The notes beneath the pieces were generated by a model. It did not search any database and was not told the DNA's origin. It was given only the letters and a program-made list of their open reading frames with translations. A stretch of DNA of 64,000 nt from Bacteroidota bacterium (lineage in GTDB: Bacteria > Bacteroidota > JABWAT01): contig JAKLJL010000001.1 of the NCBI GenBank assembly GCA_023151185.1, positions 806,001-870,000 on the forward strand, written 5' to 3'. Each line of letters begins with the position of its first letter. Positions within the stretch are counted from its first letter, which is position 1. Shown here one piece after another: positions 36,303 to 46,161 of the stretch. Both the position numbers and the translations under genes were made by a program.

Positions 36303-37759
36303 ACAAGAAAAACAAAGTAGTGGTGGTGGATGATGATTTCTATCTTCTTGATGCACTGAACATTCAGCTCAATTGCGAAGATTACGATGTCATTACCCTG
36401 GAAAATGGAATCAAAGCCTTTGAAACCATTAAAAAAGAACAGCCGGATTGTGTTGTCCTCGACGTGATGATGCCGGGAAAAACAGGAATTGAAGTTGCCA
36501 AAGAACTGAAATCTGACGAAACGACTAAACTTATTCCGGTTATTCTCCTGACCGCCAAATCTGAACTGGATGATAAACTTGCCGGATTTGAAAGCGGTAT
36601 TGAAGATTATATAACCAAACCCTTCGATTTCAGGGAACTGAATGCCCGGATCAAATCTCAGATCCGGTTGTATTCCTCAATCAGGGAAGCCTACGAAAAC
36701 CGGTATGCCCAGAAAGCCAAACTGACCTCTGACTACTCCCTGAATCTGATTTCATGGGATTCTTCCATTCACACCATTCTGTTTTCTACGACTAAAACCC
36801 TGCAGAACCAGCGGTGTCTCGACATTTTTAAATGCCACGAAACCGATTGCCCGATGAGACTGAACGGGAAGGATGAAGATTCCCAGGAACTGATTATCAA
36901 TGTCTCGGGAATTAATCCTGTGAAGGTTTTGAAAGAGTGCAAAACCAACCCGATTGCCGGAAATGAAATTACCATCATTGATCACCGGTCGACCCGGGAT
37001 ATCATTGACCAGCTTGTGGGACTGAACGAGAAATTGTTCAGAGAGGCAACCCAGAGTGAAAAAATCAATAAAGAAAATATCTGGTATCTCACCAACCTGA
37101 ATCATGAACTGAAAGGACCGCTGTCAGCCATCATCGGATACGCCGATATGATCAACCAGTATCAGAATGATGAGGATAAATCCAAAAAATATCTGGATAT
37201 CATTGACAAGTCTGCCCGGAATATCATGTCGATGATGATGGAAATGATGGACCTTGCCCGCATTCATTCGGGTGACCTGAATCTTCACCGTGAGTTGCTT
37301 TCGTTTACTGATTTGTTCGAAACCGTTCTTGCTGTTCTGGAATTCAATATTGAGCAGCGCCAGGTCAAGGTTATTACGAACTTTGATAAAAAACTGGATC
37401 TGATCAAGGTTGATCCGAACCGGTTCAAACAAATAATTCTGAATCTGGTCTCAAATTCGGTTAAATACAACAAAGTCGGCGGCACCATTCACCTGACAAC
37501 CCGGTTGGAAAACAATCAGGTCATTGTAGAAATTGAGGATTCCGGAATCGGGATTCCTGAGGAGAATATAAAACTGGTTGCCGGTGAAATTGAACCTCAG
37601 AATTATCGGGATTTTGTTCCCAAACAGGGGATGGGATTTGGCTTAAAACTATCCAGATTGCTGGTTTCGCTTCATGGCGGATCAATGGCTATTCAATCGG
37701 TGGTCGGGTCCGGGACGAAAATCACCCTGTCCTTTCCCAAAGAATCAATTATTGGATAG
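36299..37759 (+). CDS. Receiver-histidine kinase hybrid with cysteine-containing middle domain
   Basis: The 486-residue protein has an N-terminal receiver (about 5-125; Asp11-Asp13 region, phospho-site Asp55 in VVLDVMMPG, KPFD lysine). A PAS-like middle (about 145-245) follows, with Cys173, Cys179, Cys184 and Cys214, including CHETDCP. The kinase has the divergent H box LNHELKGPLSAIIGY (His269) and an HATPase with NLVSNSVKY, DSGIGIPE and GMGFGLKLS. The receiver-first layout means it can receive phosphate and pass on a signal. It is translationally coupled to the GAF kinase upstream. Confidence 0.9.
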   Translation: MNKKNKVVVVDDDFYLLDALNIQLNCEDYDVITLENGIKAFETIKKEQPDCVVLDVMMPGKTGIEVAKELKSDETTKLIPVILLTAKSELDDKLAGFESGIEDYITKPFDFRELNARIKSQIRLYSSIREAYENRYAQKAKLTSDYSLNLISWDSSIHTILFSTTKTLQNQRCLDIFKCHETDCPMRLNGKDEDSQELIINVSGINPVKVLKECKTNPIAGNEITIIDHRSTRDIIDQLVGLNEKLFREATQSEKINKENIWYLTNLNHELKGPLSAIIGYADMINQYQNDEDKSKKYLDIIDKSARNIMSMMMEMMDLARIHSGDLNLHRELLSFTDLFETVLAVLEFNIEQRQVKVITNFDKKLDLIKVDPNRFKQIILNLVSNSVKYNKVGGTIHLTTRLENNQVIVEIEDSGIGIPEENIKLVAGEIEPQNYRDFVPKQGMGFGLKLSRLLVSLHGGSMAIQSVVGSGTKITLSFPKESIIG

Positions 37760-37761
37760 GA

Positions 37762-38637
37762 ATGACCCGGCTGCTTGAACAGATCAGAACTTTTGGATCC
37801 CTGATCAAATTTTCACATACCATCTTTGCTCTTCCGTTTGCCATGATCAGTCTGGTCATGGCCAGTTATCAGATCCCGTTTGGTTCAGTCCTCGGTGAAA
37901 AACTGCTTTGGATTGTGGTTGCCATGGTTGGGGCCCGGTCTGCAGCCATGGGGTTTAACCGGGTTGCCGATGCCCGGTTCGATAAAGAAAATCCCAGAAC
38001 GCAGCAACGGGAAATCCCGGCAGGTAAAATTTCGGCCGGTACTGCCGGTTTGTTCATTTTACTCTCCTCTGCAGTGTTTATTTTTGCCGCCTGGATGCTG
38101 AATGACCTGTGCTTTTATTTGTCACCGGTGGCGCTGGCGGTTATATTCTTTTATTCCCTGACCAAGCGGTTTACCTGGGCAGCCCATCTGGTTCTGGGAT
38201 TGGGGATTGGTCTTGCACCGGTTGGAGCCTGGCTGGGTCTGACAGGGCAGTTTGACTGGGTTCCTATCCTGCTTGGATTTTCAGTCACCTTCTGGATTGC
38301 GGGTTTTGATATTATCTATGCCTGCCAGGATATGGAATTTGACCGGGGGGCAGCACTTAAAAGTATTCCCGTCCGGTTTGGGATTCCGGCCTCCCTGATG
38401 ATTGCCAAATTTTTCCACAGTGTCATGGTGATCTTAATGATCCTGACAGGACTCTTTGCCGGATCAGGATTCCTATATTTTGCTGGAATGGCAGCTCTGG
38501 TGATTTTACTGACTGTTGAACACCGGCTGGTAAACCCGAAGGATCTTTCACGGCTGGATATTGCCTTTTTTAATGTGAACAGTGCCATTTCAGTTGTTTT
38601 ATTTTTCTTTGTTCTGGCAGACCGGCTTTTTTTCTGA
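37762..38637 (+). CDS. mqnP: UbiA-family polyprenyltransferase of the futalosine menaquinone pathway (MqnP-like)
   Basis: The 291-residue membrane protein has about eight helices and the two Asp-rich prenyl-diphosphate sites: NRVADARFDKENPRT and DIIYACQDMEFDR. The N-terminal KFSHTIFALPFA is the UbiA/MqnP signature. It attaches the isoprenoid tail to the aromatic ring. Because mqnC lies nearby, the likely substrate is a 6-hydroxynaphthoate (MqnP) rather than 4-hydroxybenzoate. It starts 2 bp after the receiver-kinase stop with a GGATAGGA site, so it shares that operon. Confidence 0.87.
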   Translation: MTRLLEQIRTFGSLIKFSHTIFALPFAMISLVMASYQIPFGSVLGEKLLWIVVAMVGARSAAMGFNRVADARFDKENPRTQQREIPAGKISAGTAGLFILLSSAVFIFAAWMLNDLCFYLSPVALAVIFFYSLTKRFTWAAHLVLGLGIGLAPVGAWLGLTGQFDWVPILLGFSVTFWIAGFDIIYACQDMEFDRGAALKSIPVRFGIPASLMIAKFFHSVMVILMILTGLFAGSGFLYFAGMAALVILLTVEHRLVNPKDLSRLDIAFFNVNSAISVVLFFFVLADRLFF

Positions 38638-38655
38638 TCCCGTATTCCAAAATTT

Positions 38656-40515
38656 ATGTCAGATGAGTTAACGGAGCACCTCCGTCAGGTGTATCATATT
38701 CCCAGCTTCCGTCCAATGCAGAAAGAAATTATTTCTGCACTCCTTGATGGCGGATCGGTGGCGGCATTCCTCCCTACAGGAATGGGTAAAACACTGCTTT
38801 ATCAGTTTCCGACAACCCTGTTAAAATTGAAAACCGTTGTTTTATCTCCCCTGATTGCTCTGATCGCTGATCAGGCCCGGCGGGCAGAATCACTAAAAAT
38901 CCCGGTCTTTGAACTTCACGGACTTAAAACAGCAGGTGAAAATCAGAAGGAACTTGCGGCATTTCTGTCTTCTGAGTACGGGATTCTGATATTATCGCCT
39001 GAAAGATGGAACTCCGGTCTCCGGGATGTTATTTCCGGCACGGGGCAGCCAATTCTTCTGGTCATAGATGAGGCCCATTGCATTTCGACCTGGGGAAAAT
39101 CCTTCCGGCCGTCTTACCGTGAAATGACCTATCCATTTGCTGAAAATCCGGAATCCAGATTTCTGGTTCTTTCTGCAACTCCGGCACCTGATCTGATTAA
39201 TCTGGTTAAAGACCAGTTCAATCCGCCAAATCTCAGGATTTTTACAGGGGATTTATACCGGTATAATCTGGTTTATGCAACCCGGATCGTTCCCTCGGCT
39301 GCCGCATTTCTCGAGTCCGTATTTCCCAAAATGACAGGTCCTGCAATTTTATATCTTCAAAACCGGGCAGGAACCGAACGGCTGGCTTCCCATTTTACAG
39401 AAAAAAAGATGCAGGTTTCCTGGTTTCATGCAGGCCTTTCTCCTGATGCAAAAAAATTCCACTCATCATCCTTTATGACAGGGAAAACCAATCTGATGTT
39501 TGCAACAAGTGCTTTCGGTATGGGGATTGACAAGGCAGACATCCGGTATATTTTTCATCTGGATTTCCCGGAAACCATTGCTGATTACCTGCAGGAAACC
39601 GGACGGGCCGGCCGGGACGGGAAAAAATCCTGGATTTATCTGGTAATGGAGGAAGAACAGGTCTTCTGGCTTCGGAAATCCATTGAAGAAATCCGTGAAT
39701 TTCTGGAAATACCGCCAACCAAACAATTCGGGGAGCCGGCTTTCAGATCACCCTACCTGAGAAGGTTTTTTAAAACTGAGCTGGTAAAAAACATGAAGGA
39801 ATGGATCTGTGAAGACGACTTTTTGCCGTACCCGTCAGAGATCTCGGTTCAATTGACAACAGACCAGGTTTCGAATGAGCCCGAACTACCTTCCGGACTT
39901 ACTCTTCCTGAAATTTTACTTCACCTGGGAACCGGGAGAATCAGGCTGGAACCGGTTAAAATCCGGCTGAATCAGGTTTCACAGGTTACCGGATGCACGG
40001 AGCAGGAGGTTTTTCTTCACCTGATCCGGATGGAGGGTGAAGGGAAGCTGGTTTTCAGTGCGAAATCACCCGGATTACCGTTCAGGTTTCCCGTCCGGTG
40101 GAAAAATACCGGAGCACCGGCAAATCTGGCTGCTGTTTTAAAGAAAAAATTAGAGGACCTTGTTTTCTGGGATAAGTACATTCAGGGATCCGCCTGTTTG
40201 ATGGGGTTATTGGTCCAGTCTCTGGGCGCAGGAGCAGCAGATTACCGATGCGGACAGTGTTCCTGGTGTCTGTCACACGGTGGCTCAGAACCACAGCTTG
40301 AAGACCTTGACAGATTGATCCGGATTTTACAGGATTCCGGCCCGATGTCTTACCGGGACTTACTGACCCGACTTTCCGGATCGTGGATGAATACCGGAGA
40401 GGAAATCCTCCCGAAAGTGCGGTTGGATCAGGTTATCCGGTATGCTGAACGGGAGGGAGTGATTTACGAAACCCGGCTTCAGGATGGCTCAGAAATTGGA
40501 TTGAGGGAAAAGTAA
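38656..40515 (+). CDS. RecQ-family ATP-dependent DNA helicase
   Basis: The 619-residue protein has RecQ helicase motifs: FRPMQKEII (motif 0), LPTGMGKTLLYQ (Walker A, 40-50), DEAHCISTWG, SATPAPDL, FGMGIDKADIR and QETGRAGRDG. A C-terminal CGQCSWC pair provides half of the usual zinc site and is followed by a winged-helix-like region. There is no clear HRDC domain. It unwinds DNA 3' to 5' in recombination repair. It starts 18 bp after mqnP. It is a shorter, divergent RecQ form and may not be the main RecQ of the genome. Confidence 0.9.
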   Translation: MSDELTEHLRQVYHIPSFRPMQKEIISALLDGGSVAAFLPTGMGKTLLYQFPTTLLKLKTVVLSPLIALIADQARRAESLKIPVFELHGLKTAGENQKELAAFLSSEYGILILSPERWNSGLRDVISGTGQPILLVIDEAHCISTWGKSFRPSYREMTYPFAENPESRFLVLSATPAPDLINLVKDQFNPPNLRIFTGDLYRYNLVYATRIVPSAAAFLESVFPKMTGPAILYLQNRAGTERLASHFTEKKMQVSWFHAGLSPDAKKFHSSSFMTGKTNLMFATSAFGMGIDKADIRYIFHLDFPETIADYLQETGRAGRDGKKSWIYLVMEEEQVFWLRKSIEEIREFLEIPPTKQFGEPAFRSPYLRRFFKTELVKNMKEWICEDDFLPYPSEISVQLTTDQVSNEPELPSGLTLPEILLHLGTGRIRLEPVKIRLNQVSQVTGCTEQEVFLHLIRMEGEGKLVFSAKSPGLPFRFPVRWKNTGAPANLAAVLKKKLEDLVFWDKYIQGSACLMGLLVQSLGAGAADYRCGQCSWCLSHGGSEPQLEDLDRLIRILQDSGPMSYRDLLTRLSGSWMNTGEEILPKVRLDQVIRYAEREGVIYETRLQDGSEIGLREK

Positions 40516-40613
40516 TCGGTTGTAAATTCAGAATCCTGTCAGGATTTTTATAAACCGGGTGGTAAGCATTTCATCGTTTTTGGTTAACTTAAAAATTTTC
40601 AACAGAGGATTAA

Positions 40614-41516
40614 ATGGGCAGGTTACTTCTTTTGGCTAGTGCGTTGTGCCTGATATTTTTAAGTGTAAACGGGCAGACGATAAACCAGAGGGATACCGTT
40701 TTGACAGTGCCCCAATCCAAAATTACCAAGGATCCCAACCAACCAAAGATATCAAGGGCTGCCGAACTTAACCCTGTTTTGACCCGAGGGTTACTCTATG
40801 GCACAGTCGGGGCCGTAACCGGCTATCTGGTCTCCATTCCAGTTGTCAGATCGATGAAAAGGGAACCTGGAGACCCGGGGATTCTTCAATCCATTGCGGT
40901 TGGCGGTTTAACTGGTTTCGGTGGTATCTGTGGCTTTTTTTACGGGGCTAATTCAGGGTTCGAAAAGAAACAAAAGTTTAATGCGGTTACTCCCGATTCA
41001 ATCCCGGCTCCTGTAAAAACACCAGGCAGAAAAAGTAAATCCGAGGTTTATTTTTCTTTTTCGCCGGGTTATTCTCAAATTAAAACCGGGTGGAAAAATT
41101 CAACCGGTTTTTCTATAATCTCAAATCCCTGGCAGAAGGCAGAATTTTTTCCCGGCTACTACAGTATTGAAGTTGAAACTGCCACCTGGTCAGTGGATTC
41201 TTTTTCAGGAAGGGAGTCCAGACTTGGAGTAGCTGGGATTTACAAATTCCCGTTGGTGGACCGCCCCAAACTAATGTTGGTTTCAGGGCTTGGAGGTGGT
41301 ATGGCTATTGCCAAACAGGAAGGCAAAATTAATTATTTACCGTATATAGCGGGGGTGGCAGGAGCTGAAGTTCATATTTATGATCTTATTCAGGTAGGAA
41401 TTCTGGTGGAATTTCAGCCGGCAGGTGCTCACTATATCATGATGAACAAACAATTTGCCTTTAAACAGTTGTTTTCAGTTAAAGCAGTGCTCGGACTGAA
41501 GGTTCTTTCTTACTGA
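40614..41516 (+). CDS. Exported protein of unknown function
   Basis: The 300-residue protein has an N-terminal signal peptide (about 1-20, ending SVNGQ), an AGAGG-type site before the ATG, a glycine-rich hydrophobic pair (about 58-108, the second with GGLTGFGGICGFFYGAN), and a C-terminal region of alternating strands (about 140-300) such as SGLGGGMAIAKQEG. It resembles outer-membrane or envelope proteins but I do not recognise a family. It has fewer CGG codons than its neighbours. It stands alone between recQ and a convergent lipoprotein gene. Confidence 0.8.
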   Translation: MGRLLLLASALCLIFLSVNGQTINQRDTVLTVPQSKITKDPNQPKISRAAELNPVLTRGLLYGTVGAVTGYLVSIPVVRSMKREPGDPGILQSIAVGGLTGFGGICGFFYGANSGFEKKQKFNAVTPDSIPAPVKTPGRKSKSEVYFSFSPGYSQIKTGWKNSTGFSIISNPWQKAEFFPGYYSIEVETATWSVDSFSGRESRLGVAGIYKFPLVDRPKLMLVSGLGGGMAIAKQEGKINYLPYIAGVAGAEVHIYDLIQVGILVEFQPAGAHYIMMNKQFAFKQLFSVKAVLGLKVLSY

Positions 41517-41545
41517 GAATAGTAAGGTAATAAGTACCCCTTCAG

Positions 41546-41878
41546 TTATTTGGAAGAGAGTGATTTCTCAAACCTGGAGATTTTTTCTTCAACCTGTCGT
41601 TGGATCACTGCAAGAAATTCCGGATCCCGTTTTAAAAGGATCATGCAGGAATCATACTGCTGTTCCGAGATCTGATGGTAATCCAGAAGAACTGTTTTTC
41701 CTGCCTGAAGGGTGCTGTCTTTTTTGATTTGGTTTTGTACCCTGGCCTGCAACAGGTACAGGTCGAATAAAACATCCACCAGTTTTTCTTCCCTGACAGG
41801 CAAGAGTTCTGAACCACTTTTCTGACACGAGAGAGTTCCGGTCAGGGTGATTAAACCAATAAATATCCACTTTTTCAT
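41546..41878 (-). CDS. DUF4296-like lipoprotein
   Basis: The 110-residue protein has a lipoprotein signal (TLSC, Cys18) followed by a helical domain with LVDVLFDLYLLQARVQ and HQISEQQYDSCMILL, the pattern of the DUF4296 family found mainly in Bacteroidota-group genomes. It is probably periplasmic or outer-membrane anchored; its function is not known. It lies between a convergent unknown gene and the terminator of the T9SS cargo gene, and has its own promoter region (about 41879-41920). Confidence 0.8.
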   Translation of the reverse strand: MKKWIFIGLITLTGTLSCQKSGSELLPVREEKLVDVLFDLYLLQARVQNQIKKDSTLQAGKTVLLDYHQISEQQYDSCMILLKRDPEFLAVIQRQVEEKISRFEKSLSSK

Positions 41879-41921
41879 ATTCCGAAGTTAAAAGTAAATC
41901 GGTTCTTTTGCCAATCAGAAC

Positions 41922-41954
41922 AATAAAAAAGGGGCATTAAGCCCCTTTTTTATT
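41922..41954 (-). terminator. Intrinsic terminator after the cohesin-bearing T9SS gene
   Basis: AATAAAAAA-GGGGC-ATTAA-GCCCC-TTTTTTATT is a symmetric stem-loop with A and T flanks, so it could stop transcription from either side. It lies 18 bp after the stop at 41973 on the minus strand. Confidence 0.92.
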
Positions 41955-41972
41955 GGTTTCTGAACCTGATGG

Positions 41973-44900
41973 TTATTTCATCAGCAGCATTTTCCCGGTC
42001 AGAGTCCGGTGACCGTCGGAAAGCTGATAGAAATAAACTCCGGATCCCAGGCCTGCGCCTGAAAATTCAGCAGTCTGCAGCCCGGAATCCAGTTGTTTCC
42101 CTTTCAGAAGAACAGCAACTTCCTGACCCAGGGCATTATACACAGTCAGGGTAACCGGGCTTCTTCTGTCGAGAGAAAACCGGATCGTCGTTGCCGGGTT
42201 GAACGGATTCGGGTAGTTACCGAAAAGCTTATATTCTGCAGGAGCAGTTTCAGCAACATCAGTCGGGAGTTTCACCGTTACATTGCCACCCTTGGTGGTC
42301 ACTTTCGGGTCTCCGTCATTATAGACGAATTTGGTGAAGCCCATTGGTGAGGTTCCTACTGCTTTTCCTTTGAATTCGATCAAAATCAAAAGACTGTCGG
42401 TTCCGCTGAGTACCTGAGAATGAGCAGCAGCGACAGTAAGCGTCCCGGGAACGGACTGGTTGATTGCCGTCAGCATTCCGTCAGACATTGTTCCGGCCTG
42501 AACCATTTTCACATATTGAAGAACATTCGGATCATAAGTGACAGTGAAGTCTGCACTTAATACCTCATGATCGCCTAATTTTGATGTGTAAACAGGTACC
42601 TGAATAATGGAATTTACAGCAACCGTATCAGTTGAATTAAACCGGACAACAAGACCGTCAGATATGACTCCGCCTTCCGATTTTACAGCAATCCACGGTA
42701 ACCATTCCGTTTCCCAGGAATCAGGATCGGAGAAGGCATAGAAAGAACCGTCACTCCATTGTTCCCAGGCCAGTCCCATCGGTGCAGTTTCATAATTGTG
42801 CACAATAGAAAAGGCTTCGGCATCATTGGCAGCTTCAGGGAATTCGATTCCGACAAAGAATTCACCTGAGACTTCAACGGGGGAAGTCAGAGTATGAACT
42901 GTCGGCGAAATATCGTCTGGATCATATTCACCGGTTTCGGCATCCGGTTCTCCGGCAGCAGGAATTGCATTTGCAAGACTGAATTCCTGGCTGTAAAGCA
43001 CAGAACCTGGTCCGCCGGTTGCTTCGTCAACATCCCGGATGACAACCGAATAATTATAGGTTCCGTTTACAGGTCCAAAACCGATGGATACTTCCGTAAT
43101 CGGGAATTTACCTTCACCGGCATCCAGCTTAATGTACTTGCCAACATCACCATAGCCGTTGGTACCCCAAACGTAACCGCCTTCAGTTGTCGTATAGGCA
43201 AATGCACCATCAAAATAATTGAAGCCAAAGATTTCATTAGATTTGTGAACAAATGCACCGACCGGAATATAAAGCGGAGAGTTTTCTTCATCGTTCGAGT
43301 TGATGGCCAGCAGTGCAGTATAAAGTCCGGGCTCACCACCAGCAAAGGTTACTTCAGTTGTTTCACTTCCGCCAGCTTCTACAGTTCCTTCAGCAGGATA
43401 AACAGTAACCCAGTCCTCACCGGCGGCTTTTTTGTTTCTTGGGTGTGAAATTGCCTTTTTCTTCCCGTTCTTTTGTGCTGTTGCTTTTTCAGCAGGAACA
43501 ACAGAGATCGAATACTCGAGAGGAGCCAGCCCTGTGTTGGAAATTTCAAGGTACTCACTCGCCTCATGGCCTTCTGCAACCATGGTTGCAAGGAATTCCT
43601 GATCAACCGAAATGGATGGAACTGCAAGATCGGATGCTTTTCCTAAACTGTAATTATCTGTAATGAACAGAAAATCACCCGAACCACCATAATATCCGAA
43701 TAAATGGAATTGCAGAGTGTCATCAGAATAAGCAGAAAGGTCAGCAGTGAACCGGCTGAAGGCTTCACCCGGAGTGTGGTTCTGATCGGTTACGGCTCCA
43801 AGATGAACCCATTCTTCGTCATTAACCAGTGCCCAGAAGGCAATTGAATCACCCGGTTGAAGGGTATATGCGGGTCCTGGAATAATCTGAACACCATCAT
43901 CAGCCCATTCCAGAATGCGGTACTGGAAGGAGAATGACAAACTTTCAGCAGGTGCAAAGTGAGTGGTCACCAGTTGGAATTCGGTGCTTTCTTCATACAA
44001 ATCGGAACCGACACCATAAGAATCGCCTGTTCCAACAGGCCCGAGATAATGGTCACCGGTATAAATCCAGAGAGGTGCTGCAAAATCCTCACCATCGAAG
44101 GTTTCCAGGTAAGGCGTTTCGAACAGACTTTCAACGGTATATCCTGCAAGGTCAGTCTCGGTAATATTGCCGGTCACGTCAGAAGCATGAATGTAGAAGT
44201 AGACATCAGTTCCGCCTGTCTGCCCAGGAATTTCAGCAGTGTATACTGATCCTTCCCCAGCAGTCATTTCGATTTTTTCAAAAGGACCTTCTTCTGCAGT
44301 TCCCCAGTATACAATAACAGAATCAACCCCGGAAAGATCATCCGTTACCATTGCAGTGACCTGAACCGGTGTGGTTTTGGCAGTCGTATAACTGAAGTCA
44401 CCCAGTTCAACTTCAGGTGCGGTTATATCGGATCCGGCCTCCGCGACGGCGAAGTTGTCGAAGGTAATCAGGAAATCGGCTCCTTCGTCAAGTGCTGTGC
44501 GGTCAGCAATTGTTTCAAAATACAAGCGGTAAACCGAGGAACCGGTTCCCTTGGCGGGCATCAGGTCATTCAGTTCGAAATTAAAGTGCACAAACCCATC
44601 CTGACCCTCAAAATCGGCTTCGGTAAGGGAGGCCAATTTCGTTTTGTAGCCGTCGGCCAGTTCTCCCCAAACGTGAATGGAGTCACCAACAGCAAGGGTA
44701 TGTGCCTCACCCGTTTCATAATCAGTAACCGAAATATCAACAACAGCTTCAGTTTCAGGTGTTAAGCCTGAGAAAAATCCGGAGGATAACAGCGAAGAAT
44801 CTGCATAGGCTCCTGAAATCGAGGCGTAGTGGTTGGTTTGCAGAGCTGGGGTTCCATCAACACCTTCAGTGTCGGTTAAATAAAACCCGTTATAATTAAA

Positions 44901-46139
44901 GAATGAAATCAGATCCTCATCGTTGAAATTGTCAGTGTAGGGAATTTCATTCACAGGAACAAGGAAGTACTGGTAAGCATCTGTCTCGGTTGTATTATCA
45001 TAAGTATCAGTTGCCTCGACATAATAAACCACGACACCATCGGTTTCCAGCATTTCAGGTCCAACCGATCCGGTATAGACGCCAGCAGTAACCGCTGTCA
45101 TTTCACTTTCTGTCCAGGTTGGAACTTCGGCGTCGTAATAATCTGTGGACCAGAAAATTGAAGCTGAGGCAATTTCAGATTCATCTGTAATTGATGCTGT
45201 CAGGGTTTTTGCAGAAGGATCAACCGTTACAAAATCAAATGGTTCGAAGGTGACAGTTGGTGCAACCAGATCAGAAGCATCCAGATGAACTTGTATATCA
45301 TCCACAGCCCAGCCCCAAACCCAGTCTTCACCATCAGAATATTCAAATTTCAACCGGATTGTATCAGCAGGAAGTGCCAGTTCAGTTATATCGATCAGAA
45401 CGGATTCCCAGCCGGTGTCCTCTGTAAAGGAAGCCACCTCTGTGGCGGTTTCACCTGCAACGATAAAAACCTTACCATAGGAGGGAACGGTTGAATATTG
45501 CTCGAAATCATGATAAAATGACAGGTGGACAGAGGTTGTTGCTCCCGAAACGTCAATTACCGGAGAGGTAGCAACTGTGTGGGTTGTAACGCCATCTCCG
45601 GCCAGATCATCATCAGCCGCAAGGTATTGGGTTTCATTTTCTGAACCAGCAAAATAACTGGCTGTTGAAACAACAAATCCTGAAGCCGGATCACCGAGGT
45701 TTTCAACCGTCCAGCCAGAAGGAACCGACCCATTGACATAGGATTCAAAGGATTCTGAATAAGCTGAACCGGCAGTTTTCAGGTGTGGCTTGCCGCTTCT
45801 TGCCTGGTTTTCCTCTTTCCTGAATTTCTTCACCAGTTCTTTTTCCTGAAGGGTCAGGTGCCGGTCTTTTCCCCGCAGGGAAATGGCTTTTGCCAGCCGG
45901 TAATTAATATCAGATAAGGAAGTCTTCAGCCGTTTGGAAACCAGGGGCTGCCGGTAGACAGGCTGCTGCCTGTCATTTGCAGTCTGAATAGCCGGGGACT
46001 TTGTCTTATTCAGTTTTGCAGATTTTGCAAGCTGAACGGGATGGTGTTTTCCTGCCGGGCCCGGATAGGCGCTGCCGGGAAGAAAAACAAAACCTGCTGT
46101 CACCAGAGACAGCAGAAAAACAGTTAACTTGTTTTTCAT
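41973..46139 (-). CDS. Large secreted T9SS protein with Ig-like, ASH/BACON-like and cohesin domains
   Basis: The 1388-residue exported protein has a signal peptide (about 1-27). A carbohydrate-binding or MAM-like jelly-roll (about 128-290, ending DDIQVHL) is followed by repeated units made of Ig-like strands and further jelly-rolls (about 295-870). Then comes an N-terminal-BACON/ASH-like region (about 880-1010), a second jelly-roll, and a cohesin domain (1161-1292) with LSADFTVTYDPNVLQYV and GTLTVAAAHSQ. The end (1303-1388) is a type A T9SS sorting domain: NYPNPFNPATTI, VYNALGQEV and SGVYFYQL. The cohesin may hold the dockerin-bearing protease encoded upstream. No catalytic domain is evident. 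Confidence 0.88.
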   Translation of the reverse strand: MKNKLTVFLLSLVTAGFVFLPGSAYPGPAGKHHPVQLAKSAKLNKTKSPAIQTANDRQQPVYRQPLVSKRLKTSLSDINYRLAKAISLRGKDRHLTLQEKELVKKFRKEENQARSGKPHLKTAGSAYSESFESYVNGSVPSGWTVENLGDPASGFVVSTASYFAGSENETQYLAADDDLAGDGVTTHTVATSPVIDVSGATTSVHLSFYHDFEQYSTVPSYGKVFIVAGETATEVASFTEDTGWESVLIDITELALPADTIRLKFEYSDGEDWVWGWAVDDIQVHLDASDLVAPTVTFEPFDFVTVDPSAKTLTASITDESEIASASIFWSTDYYDAEVPTWTESEMTAVTAGVYTGSVGPEMLETDGVVVYYVEATDTYDNTTETDAYQYFLVPVNEIPYTDNFNDEDLISFFNYNGFYLTDTEGVDGTPALQTNHYASISGAYADSSLLSSGFFSGLTPETEAVVDISVTDYETGEAHTLAVGDSIHVWGELADGYKTKLASLTEADFEGQDGFVHFNFELNDLMPAKGTGSSVYRLYFETIADRTALDEGADFLITFDNFAVAEAGSDITAPEVELGDFSYTTAKTTPVQVTAMVTDDLSGVDSVIVYWGTAEEGPFEKIEMTAGEGSVYTAEIPGQTGGTDVYFYIHASDVTGNITETDLAGYTVESLFETPYLETFDGEDFAAPLWIYTGDHYLGPVGTGDSYGVGSDLYEESTEFQLVTTHFAPAESLSFSFQYRILEWADDGVQIIPGPAYTLQPGDSIAFWALVNDEEWVHLGAVTDQNHTPGEAFSRFTADLSAYSDDTLQFHLFGYYGGSGDFLFITDNYSLGKASDLAVPSISVDQEFLATMVAEGHEASEYLEISNTGLAPLEYSISVVPAEKATAQKNGKKKAISHPRNKKAAGEDWVTVYPAEGTVEAGGSETTEVTFAGGEPGLYTALLAINSNDEENSPLYIPVGAFVHKSNEIFGFNYFDGAFAYTTTEGGYVWGTNGYGDVGKYIKLDAGEGKFPITEVSIGFGPVNGTYNYSVVIRDVDEATGGPGSVLYSQEFSLANAIPAAGEPDAETGEYDPDDISPTVHTLTSPVEVSGEFFVGIEFPEAANDAEAFSIVHNYETAPMGLAWEQWSDGSFYAFSDPDSWETEWLPWIAVKSEGGVISDGLVVRFNSTDTVAVNSIIQVPVYTSKLGDHEVLSADFTVTYDPNVLQYVKMVQAGTMSDGMLTAINQSVPGTLTVAAAHSQVLSGTDSLLILIEFKGKAVGTSPMGFTKFVYNDGDPKVTTKGGNVTVKLPTDVAETAPAEYKLFGNYPNPFNPATTIRFSLDRRSPVTLTVYNALGQEVAVLLKGKQLDSGLQTAEFSGAGLGSGVYFYQLSDGHRTLTGKMLLMK

Positions 46140-46161
46140 GGGTATTCCTTTTTTAGTGATC

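Noticed and set aside
42894-43448. 184-codon forward ORF
   Set aside because: It is antisense to the 1388-residue T9SS protein and shows no domain or ribosome site.
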